DNA of 64,000 nucleotides from Bacteroidota bacterium. GTDB taxonomy: Bacteria > Bacteroidota > Ignavibacteria > Ignavibacteriales > Ignavibacteriaceae. The stretch covers positions 124,001 to 188,000 of the forward strand of contig JADFLR010000001.1 of assembly GCA_022564295.1 (NCBI GenBank), in the 5' to 3' direction. Numbering within the stretch: position 1 is the stretch's first letter; each line of letters opens with the position of its first letter. Below are positions 51,353 to 59,906 of the stretch, piece by piece. Both the position numbers and the translations under genes were made by a program. Below the pieces are notes generated by a model that was not told the origin of the DNA, ran no database searches, and was given only the letters and a program-made list of their open reading frames with translations.

Positions 51353-52492
51353 ATGCACAAATTTATATTTTCTTTTTTAGCATTGCTTTTAAGTTGTACA
51401 TTTTCAGTTGGTATACTTGCACAACCGACACAAGCTTGGATTAATGAGTTCCATTATGATGATGAGGGTGGAGATAATGATGAATTTATCGAAGTTGTTG
51501 TAAATGAGGGATTTACTGATTTATCAAACTTTACTGTATCAAAGTATGATGGAGGTGATCCTGGCGGTGAAGGTACAGTTAAGGCATCAGAAACTCTAAA
51601 TAATTTTACCGTTGGATCAACCCAGGATGGACTCACTATTTATTATCTTCTTATTCAACTTCAAAATGGTGGGGGGGGACTTGGAGATGGGATTGCTATT
51701 GATTATATGGGAACTCTAATTAGTGGACAATTCTTAAGTTACGAAGGAATAATTACAGGGACTGAAGGACCTGCAAATGGAGTAACAAGTACTGACATAG
51801 GTGTAACTGAAAGTAATAATACTCCCGAAGGTAATTCTCTATTCTTAGAAGGAACAGGAACGCAATATTCTGACTTTACTTGGACCTCTGGAACAGCTAC
51901 AATGGGTTTGGTAAATACAAATCAGGCTCTCCCTGTCGAACTTTCATCATTCTCTGCTATCTTAACAGAAAATGCAGTTCAGTTAAATTGGATGACTGCA
52001 ACCGAAGTAAACAATTATGGATTTAATGTTGAACGCAAAAGAGAAGGTGAAACTTGGAATACTTTGGGCTTCGTGGAAGGACACGGAAACAGCAACTCAC
52101 CCAAAGATTACAGTTTTTTAGATGACGATATTGTTAATGCAGGAAAATATATGTATAGGTTAAAACAAATTGATAATGATGGCAGCTATGAATATTCGCA
52201 AATAATTGAAGTTGATTTTAATTCGCCCATATCATTTGAATTAAATCAAAACTATCCTAATCCGTTTAATCCTTCAACTACTATTACTTTTACCTTACCC
52301 GTAAATGGGAATGTAAGTTTAAGTGTTTATAATATGTTGGGTGAAGAAATTCAAATTTTGCAAAATGGATTTTTAGAGGCAGGAATGTATTCGTATAATT
52401 TTAATGCAGAAGGTCTTTCAAGTGGATTTTATATTTATAAACTCTCATCTAATAATAAAACACAGACAAGGAAGATGTTGCTGTTGAAATAA
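51353..52492 (+). CDS. T9SS cargo: lamin-tail-like domain protein with type A sorting domain
   Basis: A 379-residue secreted protein. Signal peptide FIFSFLALLLSCTFSVGIL then AQPTQA, cleaved near residue 25. A lamin-tail-like domain follows (AWINEFHYDDEGGDNDEFIEVV ...). A shared ~90-aa module occurs next (LPVELSSFSAILTENAVQL ... DDDIVNAGKYMYRLKQID). The T9SS type A sorting domain is at the end (NQNYPNPFNPSTTITFTL to RKMLLLK). The last domain directs export through the type IX system to the cell surface. A run of eight G inside the coding sequence (51671-51678) could cause phase variation. Function of the N-domain unknown. Confidence 0.88.
   Translation: MHKFIFSFLALLLSCTFSVGILAQPTQAWINEFHYDDEGGDNDEFIEVVVNEGFTDLSNFTVSKYDGGDPGGEGTVKASETLNNFTVGSTQDGLTIYYLLIQLQNGGGGLGDGIAIDYMGTLISGQFLSYEGIITGTEGPANGVTSTDIGVTESNNTPEGNSLFLEGTGTQYSDFTWTSGTATMGLVNTNQALPVELSSFSAILTENAVQLNWMTATEVNNYGFNVERKREGETWNTLGFVEGHGNSNSPKDYSFLDDDIVNAGKYMYRLKQIDNDGSYEYSQIIEVDFNSPISFELNQNYPNPFNPSTTITFTLPVNGNVSLSVYNMLGEEIQILQNGFLEAGMYSYNFNAEGLSSGFYIYKLSSNNKTQTRKMLLLK
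51671..51678 (+). repeat. G8 homopolymer inside a T9SS cargo gene
   Basis: GGGGGGGG follows GGT and encodes part of an NGGGGLGDG segment. Slippage by one base would remove the shared module and the sorting domain. In the assembled sequence the frame is intact. Confidence 0.6.
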
Positions 52493-52516
52493 CAATTAAA
52501 AACATAAAATTATTTT

Positions 52517-52548
52517 AACCCGTTTTTATTCAAGACGGGTTTTTTTTG
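52517..52548 (+). terminator. Rho-independent terminator after the first T9SS gene
   Basis: AACCCGT (52517-52523) pairs with ACGGGTT (52535-52541) and is followed by a run of T (52540-52547). Typical intrinsic terminator, 24 bases after the stop. Confidence 0.85.
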
Positions 52549-52857
52549 TTTAAACCTTTATTCATCAATGTCTAAAAATATATTAACAATTATTTTTTTC
52601 TTGAAATAATTTTGGAGATAAGATCACAAGTAATATTTACTATCATACTTAGGAATTCATCTTATTGAGGTTAATTTTTCTTCGTATTTAAGACTTTTAT
52701 GCAATCTGCTACCATTTAAATAAATTTTTCCGATGGTACAATATTTGGCAATTACCTCAAGATTTACTGGTGGTGGCTAAAATCCATTCAAGAATTATAT
52801 CCAATGTCTTCGTAATATTGGATGCCTCGGATTCCACCTAATAATTAATAATTTTAA

Positions 52858-52923
52858 AAAAGGATAGATCCTTTTCAAGGGAATAGTCTGTGTATTCCTC
52901 CGGATAGATATGTTAATCTGGAG
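52858..52923 (+). promoter_or_regulatory. Three stacked hairpins in the leader of the second T9SS gene
   Basis: Consecutive hairpins lie 18-83 bases before the ATG. They are AAAAGGAT-ag-ATCCTTTT (52858-52875), GGAATA/TATTCC (52880-52898), and CTCCGGAT (52898-52905) with ATCTGGAG (52916-52923, G-T pairs allowed). The third contains a GGAG that could serve as ribosome-binding site for 52941. The remaining gap 52549-52857 is AT-rich with no gene; a 12-mer GTGGTGGCTAAA at 52770-52781 recurs at 54508-54519. Confidence 0.5.
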
Positions 52924-52940
52924 AGAAAGGTAATTTAGAC

Positions 52941-54386
52941 ATGAATAAAATATTCTCTAAATCTTGCTTATTAATTATAATTGGGCTTCTCTCAATTCTT
53001 TTATCCGCAAACTATACTTTATCTGCAAATAAAATTTGGAATGGTACTACTAGTTCTGATTGGAACGTAGGTGAGAATTGGGATGGTGGTAATGTACCTG
53101 CAGCTGGAGATAAAGCTATAATACCAACAGGACTTACAAACTACCCAATTATTACGAATGGTACAGTCGATATAAAAGATGTAAAAATTACTGGAACAGG
53201 TAGTCTAACTATATCTGGGGGAACATTCACCGCAACTGGCAAAATAGAATTTCTTGCAACCATATCACCCTATGGTAGCATAACACATTCCGGCGGCACT
53301 TTGAATGTAAAGAATTTGAAGTTTATAGGTGCAGGAGTATTTACTCAAAGTGGTTCTTCATTGTTAGTAATTTCCAACGATTATAAAAACAATGGTGGTG
53401 GAACTTTTAATTCAACTGGGGGAACAATTCAATTCACCGGTTCCGGCGGCGGTGGACCAGATTTTTCAACTGGCACAAATCAATTCTTTAATGTGATTAT
53501 CAATTCAGGAGTTGATCCAAAATTTGATAAGGTTGTACCCGGCAAAATCAAAGTAGCAGGAGATTTCACAAATAATAATTCCTTGCTGGATGTTACAACT
53601 GCAGAATTTATTTTTAATGGTACGAGTGATCAGACTATCCATAGTGCTTGTAACCCTGTACCGGGGACAAATACTTTTGGTAAATTGACAATTGATAACC
53701 CTGGAACCGTTACTTTACTAACGGATGTAGAAGCAAAGATTTCTTTTACTCTAACACAGGGAGAATTGGATTTAAATGGAAACAATTTATACGTAAACGG
53801 TGAAGAATATACGGATCCACTTCCCGTTGAGCTGGTTTCATTTAGTGCTAATATCAGTGATAACAGAGTTATTTTGAATTGGTTAACTGAAACAGAAGTA
53901 AATAACTACGGTTTTGAAGTACACCGCTCTATGATGTCTGATAAATGGGATGTGCTTGGTTTTGTAGAAGGACATGGCAACAGTAATTCACCCAAAGAAT
54001 ATAATTTTTTGGATGAAGGAATAAGTTATGGCAGTTATGCTTACAGATTAAAACAGATTGATAACGATGGTACTTTTGAATACAGTCATATAATTGGAGT
54101 TAATGCAGGGATTATTCCGGCAGGATTTGCGCTAGAACAGAACTATCCAAATCCGTTTAATCCAGCAACAATAATTAAGTTTGCAGTTGATGCAGATATT
54201 CCAACAACCCTTAAGGTTTATGATATTTTAGGAAATGAGATTGCTCAATTGTTTAATGAAACTACCGAAGCAGGAAAAATATATGAGATAGAATTTAATG
54301 CATCAGATTTATCAAGCGGTGTATATTATTACCGCTTAAGCACTCCCCAAAAATCTCTCGTTAGAAAAATGCTGCTATTACAATAA
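52941..54386 (+). CDS. T9SS cargo: beta-helix-like protein with type A sorting domain
   Basis: A 481-residue secreted protein. Signal peptide LLIIIGLLSILLSANYTLSAN near residues 10-30. A repetitive beta region follows (WNGTTSSDWNVGENWDGGNVPAAGDKAII ... LTISGGTFTATGKIEF ...), similar to the SxWxxxxNWxxGxxP modules of Bacteroidota surface proteins. The shared LPVELVSFSANISDNRVIL module comes next, then the T9SS sorting domain (EQNYPNPFNPATIIKFAV ... VRKMLLLQ). Probably a surface structural or adhesive protein. No catalytic motif. It has its own leader and terminator, so it is a separate transcription unit. Confidence 0.85.
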   Translation: MNKIFSKSCLLIIIGLLSILLSANYTLSANKIWNGTTSSDWNVGENWDGGNVPAAGDKAIIPTGLTNYPIITNGTVDIKDVKITGTGSLTISGGTFTATGKIEFLATISPYGSITHSGGTLNVKNLKFIGAGVFTQSGSSLLVISNDYKNNGGGTFNSTGGTIQFTGSGGGGPDFSTGTNQFFNVIINSGVDPKFDKVVPGKIKVAGDFTNNNSLLDVTTAEFIFNGTSDQTIHSACNPVPGTNTFGKLTIDNPGTVTLLTDVEAKISFTLTQGELDLNGNNLYVNGEEYTDPLPVELVSFSANISDNRVILNWLTETEVNNYGFEVHRSMMSDKWDVLGFVEGHGNSNSPKEYNFLDEGISYGSYAYRLKQIDNDGTFEYSHIIGVNAGIIPAGFALEQNYPNPFNPATIIKFAVDADIPTTLKVYDILGNEIAQLFNETTEAGKIYEIEFNASDLSSGVYYYRLSTPQKSLVRKMLLLQ

Positions 54387-54412
54387 AATTGAATAGTTAT
54401 TGTATCTCTCTT

Positions 54413-54440
54413 AAGCCCTGAGTTTTCAGGGCTTTTTTTT
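54413..54440 (+). terminator. Rho-independent terminator after the second T9SS gene
   Basis: AAGCCCTGA (54413-54421) pairs perfectly with TCAGGGCTT (54426-54434) around a four-base loop, followed by eight T. A textbook intrinsic terminator. Confidence 0.9.
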
Positions 54441-54680
54441 GATATTTTCATAAATATTTAAAAAATAATGGAACTTGTGAGATATTTTATTTAGTTTAAA
54501 ACTATGAGTGGTGGCTAAAGCGAATTTTAATACTCTTCTATGTTTTACTGTTTGGATGAGATTCTTTACCAGTCAATTTTAATTAAAATATATTTCGAAA
54601 ATTTGGTGGCGATATTCTTGAAAATCACATCATTTTTTTTGAAAATAATGCTTCTTAAAAGAATGTAATTGGAGGGCGAT

Positions 54681-55907
54681 ATGAAAAAATTTTGGTTAAT
54701 TATTCTCCTAACTGTTTCATCAGCACTATATTCATTTGCTCAAGGGGTTCTTATTATAACACAATACTATAAAGGAACTAGTAATAACAAATGGTTGGAA
54801 GTTACTAATGTAGGTAATAATACAATTGATTTAACTTCTCCACAACTATACTTGGTGCTTTTTAGTAATGAAAATGCGGATGATCCAGCAAATAGTACTC
54901 ATAATGGTTCTTTTACATTTTCGGGTTCTTTAGCTGCTGCGGAGATCTTACTATTCCAAAATTCTTCAGCTGTAATTCCCACATATGCTGCTGGAATATC
55001 TACTGGAGTATGTACATTTAATGGAGATGATCTTGTGATTATATCTACAAGTAACTCAACTACTTCTGGCGTTGCATGGTCTAATAGGTTAGATATCATA
55101 GGAGATGGATCCTCTTGGGGTAATAACACTTCATTTTCTAGGAAAACTTCTTCAATTAATCCTTCGACCACATTTAACATCGCTGATTGGAATGAATTTA
55201 CAAATTCTCAAGTTGATGGTGCATCAACTGGTACCAATGAAAGATTAGATGAATTCAGTGGTTATACACCCCTCCCCGTAGAACTCTCATCCTTCTCTGC
55301 ATCAATATTTAATAATGGCGTAAGACTAAATTGGCGTACGGAAACAGAAGTGAATAATCATGGATTTGAAGTAGAAAGAACCTCACCCTTTCTCACTCCT
55401 TATCAAGGAGGCGGTGTCCGGCAATTACCGGACGGGGGAGGTTGGGAGACAATTGGCTTTGTTGAGGGACACGGAAATTCAAATTCGCCAAAGAACTATT
55501 TTTTTATTGATGATAAAATCACTTCCGGTAAATATGCATACAGATTAAAACAAATTGATAACGACGGAACATTTGAATATTCAAAAATAATTGAAATTGA
55601 TGTTGATGCACCTTTGGAATTTGAACTAAGCCAGAACTACCCTAATCCGTTCAATCCATCAACAACAATTAAATTTTCTCTTCCGGTAACCTCAAACGTA
55701 AAATTATCGGTATTTAACATTCTGGGGGAAGAAGTGCAAATTCTGGTGAACGAAACAAAAGAAGCAGGAATTTATACAATTAATTTTTCCGGCGTGGGCG
55801 GATCCACCTTAGGCGGAAATGCTTATACGCTACCGAGCGGAATATATTTTTACAAACTTGAAACGAGAAACTTTCTCCGGGTTAAAAAGATGAGTTTGAT
55901 AAGGTAA
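54681..55907 (+). CDS. T9SS cargo with lamin-tail-like domain and two in-frame insertions
   Basis: A 408-residue protein from ATG 54681, preceded by GGAGGG; an in-frame TTG four codons earlier is less likely. Signal peptide FWLIILLTVSSALYSFAQ. A lamin-tail-like N-domain follows (VLIITQYYKGTSNNKWLEVTNVG ...), then the shared LPVELSSFSASIFNNGVRL module and the T9SS domain (SQNYPNPFNPSTTIKFSL). Compared with its paralogs it has two extra segments. One is SPFLTPYQGGGVRQLPDGGG (between VERT and WETIGF), encoded by palindrome-rich DNA at 55383-55440. The other is about ten residues (VGGSTLGGNAYT region) before LPSGIYFYKL. Both keep the frame. The sorting domain ends MSLIR. Confidence 0.85.
   Translation: MKKFWLIILLTVSSALYSFAQGVLIITQYYKGTSNNKWLEVTNVGNNTIDLTSPQLYLVLFSNENADDPANSTHNGSFTFSGSLAAAEILLFQNSSAVIPTYAAGISTGVCTFNGDDLVIISTSNSTTSGVAWSNRLDIIGDGSSWGNNTSFSRKTSSINPSTTFNIADWNEFTNSQVDGASTGTNERLDEFSGYTPLPVELSSFSASIFNNGVRLNWRTETEVNNHGFEVERTSPFLTPYQGGGVRQLPDGGGWETIGFVEGHGNSNSPKNYFFIDDKITSGKYAYRLKQIDNDGTFEYSKIIEIDVDAPLEFELSQNYPNPFNPSTTIKFSLPVTSNVKLSVFNILGEEVQILVNETKEAGIYTINFSGVGGSTLGGNAYTLPSGIYFYKLETRNFLRVKKMSLIR
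55383..55440 (+). repeat. Palindromic insertion inside a T9SS gene
   Basis: About 58 bases absent from the three paralogs. They contain two hairpins, CTCCTT-atc-AAGGAG (55396-55410) and GTCCGG-caatta-CCGGAC (55416-55433), and end in a G-rich stretch. Translated in frame it adds 18-20 residues between conserved strands. Resembles the protein-coding palindromic elements known from some other bacteria. Confidence 0.6.
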
Positions 55908-56060
55908 TGTCCCGTTAAGCTCGATTTTTTAGTGCTCTTAATAAAAAGTTTGATTTAGCAACAGTTTTAAACAAAAAAAATATTTCCTGCTTGTGTACTT
56001 TAACTGTACTATTTCATATATTAATAAAAATTATTTTATACTTTTAATTTGAGGACTGCT

Positions 56061-57350
56061 ATGAAAAAAAATCTACTTTACAAATCTTCAATTATCTTTG
56101 CACTTTTGTTTAGCACAAACATATTCGCGCAATTGCTGCTCGAGGAAAATTTCGATTATACTGCGGGAGATATACTTACCGATCATGGATGGGTAGCTCA
56201 CAGTGGAGGCGGATCAAATCCGATGACGGTTGTTTCGCCTGGATTGGTATTTCCGGGTCAACCTGGTTCGGGTGTTGGGAATGCTGCCTGGATGGATAAT
56301 ACCGGTGAGGATGTGCATAAGTTATTTACTGCCCCAACTTCTGGAGCGGTTTACACATCAGTGATGGTGGTTGTAAACGCTAGTGGATCAGCAAGCTATT
56401 TTATGCATTATGCTGAAAATCCACATGCCTTTAATTACCGTGGAAGATTATTTGTTGATGATGATGCTTCTAATGTCGCGTTTGGTTTAAGTTTTAGTAG
56501 CGGTGGTGGCGAGGTTTATACAGGTTTCGATTATAACTTTGGAGAAACTTACTTACTCGTCCTCAAATATGAAATTGTTGCTGGGGCAGATAATGATATG
56601 GTTAGTCTCTATGTATTTGATTCTGCTACCCCTCCAACACCTACCGAACCCGGCGTACCTACCTTAGGTCCATTTTCAGCAGGTGGGGCGTCAGAAATTG
56701 AGCCAGGTTCTCTTAACTTTCGCCAATTTAACTCATCAACAGATATAATTTTTGATGGTATATTAATATCGTCAGTCTGGTCGGAGGTTACTCCAGTCGA
56801 ATTAACATCATTTACTGCATCTGTAAGTGAGAATAATGTTACACTTAATTGGATTACTGCTACTGAGTTGAACAATTCCGGTTTTGATGTTCTCCGTTCG
56901 ACTGAAGAGGATGTATGGGAGAAAATTGGATTTGTTGCTGGTTTCGGTACAACAACAGAAATACAGAGTTATTCTTTTGAAGATGAAAATCTTAATACCG
57001 GAAAATATTCCTATAAGTTAAAACAAATTGATTTTGACGGTTCTTTTGAATATTCAAATGTAGTTTTTGTTGATATTACCATTCCCGTAGAGTTTGAACT
57101 TTCTCAAAATTATCCGAATCCATTTAACCCTAGTACAACAATTAAATTTGCAATACCGGAAGCAACTATGGTTACGTTAAAAGTATTTAATGCTTTGGGT
57201 GAAGAGGTTGCGTTATTAGTTGATAGGATTATGGAAAGCGGAATACACGAAGTTAATTTTGAAGCAATTGGATTGAACAGCGGAATGTATTTCTACAGAA
57301 TTCAAGCAGGCGAATTTACCCAGGTTAAAAAGATGACATTACTAAAGTAA
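56061..57350 (+). CDS. T9SS cargo: lectin-like/beta-sandwich protein with type A sorting domain
   Basis: A 429-residue protein from ATG 56061 (GAGGA lies 8 bases upstream; an in-frame TTG at 56049 is less likely). Signal peptide IIFALLFSTNIFAQ. The N-domain starts LLEENFDYTAGDILTDHGW and continues as an all-beta region (MDNTGEDVHKLF, GRLFVDDDASNVAFGLSFSS), reminiscent of concanavalin-like jellyrolls. The shared TPVELTSFTASVSENNVTL module and sorting domain (SQNYPNPFNPSTTIKFAI ... VKKMTLLK) follow. No catalytic residues recognised. A strong terminator follows. Confidence 0.85.
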   Translation: MKKNLLYKSSIIFALLFSTNIFAQLLLEENFDYTAGDILTDHGWVAHSGGGSNPMTVVSPGLVFPGQPGSGVGNAAWMDNTGEDVHKLFTAPTSGAVYTSVMVVVNASGSASYFMHYAENPHAFNYRGRLFVDDDASNVAFGLSFSSGGGEVYTGFDYNFGETYLLVLKYEIVAGADNDMVSLYVFDSATPPTPTEPGVPTLGPFSAGGASEIEPGSLNFRQFNSSTDIIFDGILISSVWSEVTPVELTSFTASVSENNVTLNWITATELNNSGFDVLRSTEEDVWEKIGFVAGFGTTTEIQSYSFEDENLNTGKYSYKLKQIDFDGSFEYSNVVFVDITIPVEFELSQNYPNPFNPSTTIKFAIPEATMVTLKVFNALGEEVALLVDRIMESGIHEVNFEAIGLNSGMYFYRIQAGEFTQVKKMTLLK

Positions 57351-57374
57351 AACTAGCATTCATCATCTAATTAT

Positions 57375-57405
57375 AACCCCTCTCTGAATAAGTGAGGGGT
57401 TTTTT
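57375..57405 (+). terminator. Rho-independent terminator after the fourth T9SS gene
   Basis: AACCCCTC (57375-57382) pairs with GAGGGGTT (57394-57401) and a T-run follows to 57405. Loop TCTGAATAAGT. Standard intrinsic terminator. Confidence 0.9.
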
Positions 57406-57500
57406 ATGAAATCAAATTACCATGATTTTAATCTTAGATTTTTCTATTTTTACCACTTAAAAGTTATCTATAATTAATAATTGGCGGGAAAATTATATCT

Positions 57501-57653
57501 ATGTTCGGATTTGTTAAATTTGGTCGTAAATCCTTATTAGGGGGTGAAATCTATCGTGAGCAGAGAAGAAAGAGAATCATCATTACTATAATTTTTGCTT
57601 CAGTAGCTTTTGCATTACTCAATTTAATCCTCTACTCTCTAATAAGCATTTAA
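57501..57653 (+). CDS. Small membrane peptide, 50 aa
   Basis: ATG at 57501 opens a 50-codon frame. Residues 1-25 are basic and polar (MFGFVKFGRKSLLGGEIYRE, then QRRKR). Residues 26-50 form one hydrophobic helix (IIITIIFASVAFALLNLI then LYSLISI), ending at TAA 57651-57653. A positive N-terminus with a single helix is typical of real small inner-membrane proteins. The ribosome-binding site is weak. It lies between the T9SS array and miaB. No family recognised. Confidence 0.5.
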   Translation: MFGFVKFGRKSLLGGEIYREQRRKRIIITIIFASVAFALLNLILYSLISI

Positions 57654-57756
57654 TATTGCAACCTATATTTTTTTACTTACGTTCTTTCATGTTCCATTTA
57701 TGTTAAGCTTACGTGAAAATGAAAGTTTTATTTTGCTAAAAATCTTAAATAAATAA

Positions 57757-59106
57757 ATGCAGAAAAATAAAATATACATAGAAACTTACGGCTGCCAGAT
57801 GAATTTGGCGGATACGGAAATTGTGCTTGGAATATTAAATAGTAAAGGTTACAATGTAACCCAGGATGCTAATGATGCAGATGTGGTTTTGTTAAATACT
57901 TGCAGCATAAGAGAAAATGCAGAACAGCGTATTTACGGACGGCTCGGCAGATTTAAGAATTTAAAAGAAAGCAAACCCAATCTCGTTGTCGGAATCCTTG
58001 GTTGTATGGCAGAACGACTGAGAAAGGACCTAGTTGAGAAAAATAGCATTGTTGATCTCGTTGTCGGTCCCGATGAATACAGACGGTTACCGGAACTGAT
58101 TGATGTAGCATATAACGGTGATAAGGGAATTGGTGTTAAACTTTCGCGCACGGAAACCTATGATGATATTACCCCCCATAGAGAAGACGGCTTACAGGCA
58201 TGGATATCTGTTATACGAGGATGCGATAAGTTTTGTACCTTTTGTGTTGTACCTTTTACCCGCGGCAGAGAAAGAAGCAGAACCTTAACTTCAATTGTTA
58301 ATGAAATTAAAGAACTATCGAACAGAGGTTTTAAAGAAGTAACTTTGTTAGGTCAGAATGTAAACTCTTATCTAGATAACAGTAAGGATTTTTCTGATCT
58401 TCTTGCAGCTTGTGCTGAGGTTGACAGATCTTTGAGAATAAGGTTTACTACATCTCATCCGCAAGATCTTTCAGATAAGCTGCTTTATACAATTGCTGAA
58501 AACTCAAATATCTGTAACTATATTCATCTTCCTGTTCAATCTGGTTCCGATAGAATATTAAAGTTGATGAACCGAACTTACACGATTGATCATTATCTTA
58601 ATTTGCTTGAAAAAGCAAGGAAAATTATTCCCGGTGTTAGCTTTTCAACAGATATTATTTCCGGCTTTCCTACTGAAACTTACGAAGATCATGTAAAAAC
58701 TTTGGATGTTTTGCGGCTGGTAAGATACGATGGTGCTTATATGTTCAAGTATTCTCCGAGGGAAGGAACAAAAGCTTTCCGGATGGAAGATGATGTGAAT
58801 GAAGAAACTAAATCGAAACGGCTGCAGGAAATTATTGATCTTCAACAGCAGATATCGTATGAGATCAATCAGGAATTAATCGGTACCGAAGAAACAGTTC
58901 TGGTTGAAGGATTAAGTAAAAAATCAGATCAGTTTTTTGCCGGAAGAACTGATACGAATAAGGTTGTAATCTTTCCGAAAAATGTTATTGTTGAGGAAGG
59001 AAGTTATGTGAAAGTTAAGATCAATCGAGCTACACAGGCAACACTTTTTGGTGAATTTGTGAGTAGCGTTGATGTTAATGATGAAAATCTTGCTTTAATT
59101 GCATAA
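57757..59106 (+). CDS. miaB: tRNA-2-methylthio-N6-dimethylallyladenosine synthase
   Basis: Adds the 2-methylthio group to i6A37 in tRNA using two iron-sulfur clusters. The UPF0004 domain has cysteines in TYGCQMNLAD (Cys13), LLNTCSIREN and ILGCMAERL. The radical-SAM motif is CDKFCTFCVVPFTRGRERSR (CxxxCxxC). TLLGQNVNSY and IHLPVQSGSD are diagnostic for MiaB. A C-terminal TRAM domain (LVEGLSKKSDQFFAGRTD ...) completes 449 aa. It heads a same-strand block running to the glycosyltransferase; miaB close to a sigma-54 activator and lptE is a recurrent neighbourhood in Bacteroidota. Confidence 0.96.
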   Translation: MQKNKIYIETYGCQMNLADTEIVLGILNSKGYNVTQDANDADVVLLNTCSIRENAEQRIYGRLGRFKNLKESKPNLVVGILGCMAERLRKDLVEKNSIVDLVVGPDEYRRLPELIDVAYNGDKGIGVKLSRTETYDDITPHREDGLQAWISVIRGCDKFCTFCVVPFTRGRERSRTLTSIVNEIKELSNRGFKEVTLLGQNVNSYLDNSKDFSDLLAACAEVDRSLRIRFTTSHPQDLSDKLLYTIAENSNICNYIHLPVQSGSDRILKLMNRTYTIDHYLNLLEKARKIIPGVSFSTDIISGFPTETYEDHVKTLDVLRLVRYDGAYMFKYSPREGTKAFRMEDDVNEETKSKRLQEIIDLQQQISYEINQELIGTEETVLVEGLSKKSDQFFAGRTDTNKVVIFPKNVIVEEGSYVKVKINRATQATLFGEFVSSVDVNDENLALIA

Positions 59107-59172
59107 CTTAGGAAAAAGAAATAGTAATTTTCTTAATAAAATCCGGAGCCATTAAGCTATCGGAACAGAAAT

Positions 59173-59901
59173 ATGATCCCTCAAAGTATTAAAAATCTTG
59201 TTTTCCTCGCATTACTTTTTTCTGCTCTCTCTATTAATATAAATGCTCAGCAAGTAAACATCATTCCTTATTTACAACAAATTGAAAACGGAAAAGCTGA
59301 TGAAGTTAGAAATGAGCTAATCGGTTTAAAGGAAAGATACTCCGAGGATCCATCGGTTATGTTTCTTGAAGGAGTTCTAACTGAAAACGGTCAAAAGGCG
59401 GTTGTTATCTACCAGAAAGTTGTTGATGAATATCCTGATAGTAAGTATGCCGATGCTGCACTTTACAGAATCTACTCTTATTACTATGCTTTAGGTTTAT
59501 ACGAATCTGCAAATGAAAAACTGAACAAGCTAATTACTGATTATCCAAAATCTCCTTACATAAAAATTGCCAAACAAAATCAATTGCCTGTAAATCCGGA
59601 GATATCACAGGAAGATGAAACCGACGTAACTCAGCAAAAAAACGATGATGTAGTGGGGGCTGATTATAAATTTACAATTCAGGCAGGTGCTTTCTCGAAA
59701 AAAGAAAATGCAGAATCACTCCAACTTAAATTTGAAAAGTCGGGGATATTCTCAGAGATAAAAGATAAACTTGTTGCCGGTACAACTTTTCATGTTGTTT
59801 ATGTTGGTAAGTTTGTTACTGAAAATGATGCCGAGAGTTTTTTAAAAACAATAAATGATAAGTTTGAACTTTCAGGCAGATTAATACAAATATCGCAATA
59901 A
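59173..59901 (+). CDS. Exported TPR-SPOR protein
   Basis: A 242-residue protein. Signal peptide NLVFLALLFSALSININA, cleaved near residue 25. TPR-like helices lie at residues 30-140 (AVVIYQKVVDEYPDSKYADAALYRIYSYYYALGLYESANEKL). A C-terminal SPOR domain follows (DYKFTIQAGAFSKKENAESLQLKFEKSG, to residue 242). SPOR domains bind denuded septal peptidoglycan, so a cell-division or envelope role is likely. It is five bases upstream of the RNase Z-like gene and 66 bases after miaB, so co-transcription is probable. Confidence 0.88.
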   Translation: MIPQSIKNLVFLALLFSALSININAQQVNIIPYLQQIENGKADEVRNELIGLKERYSEDPSVMFLEGVLTENGQKAVVIYQKVVDEYPDSKYADAALYRIYSYYYALGLYESANEKLNKLITDYPKSPYIKIAKQNQLPVNPEISQEDETDVTQQKNDDVVGADYKFTIQAGAFSKKENAESLQLKFEKSGIFSEIKDKLVAGTTFHVVYVGKFVTENDAESFLKTINDKFELSGRLIQISQ

Positions 59902-59906
59902 TTTAA

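Noticed and set aside
54600-54620. TGGCGATATTCTTGAA upstream of the third T9SS gene as a sigma-54 promoter
   Set aside because: The -12 box reads TTGAA instead of TTGCA, so the essential GC is missing.
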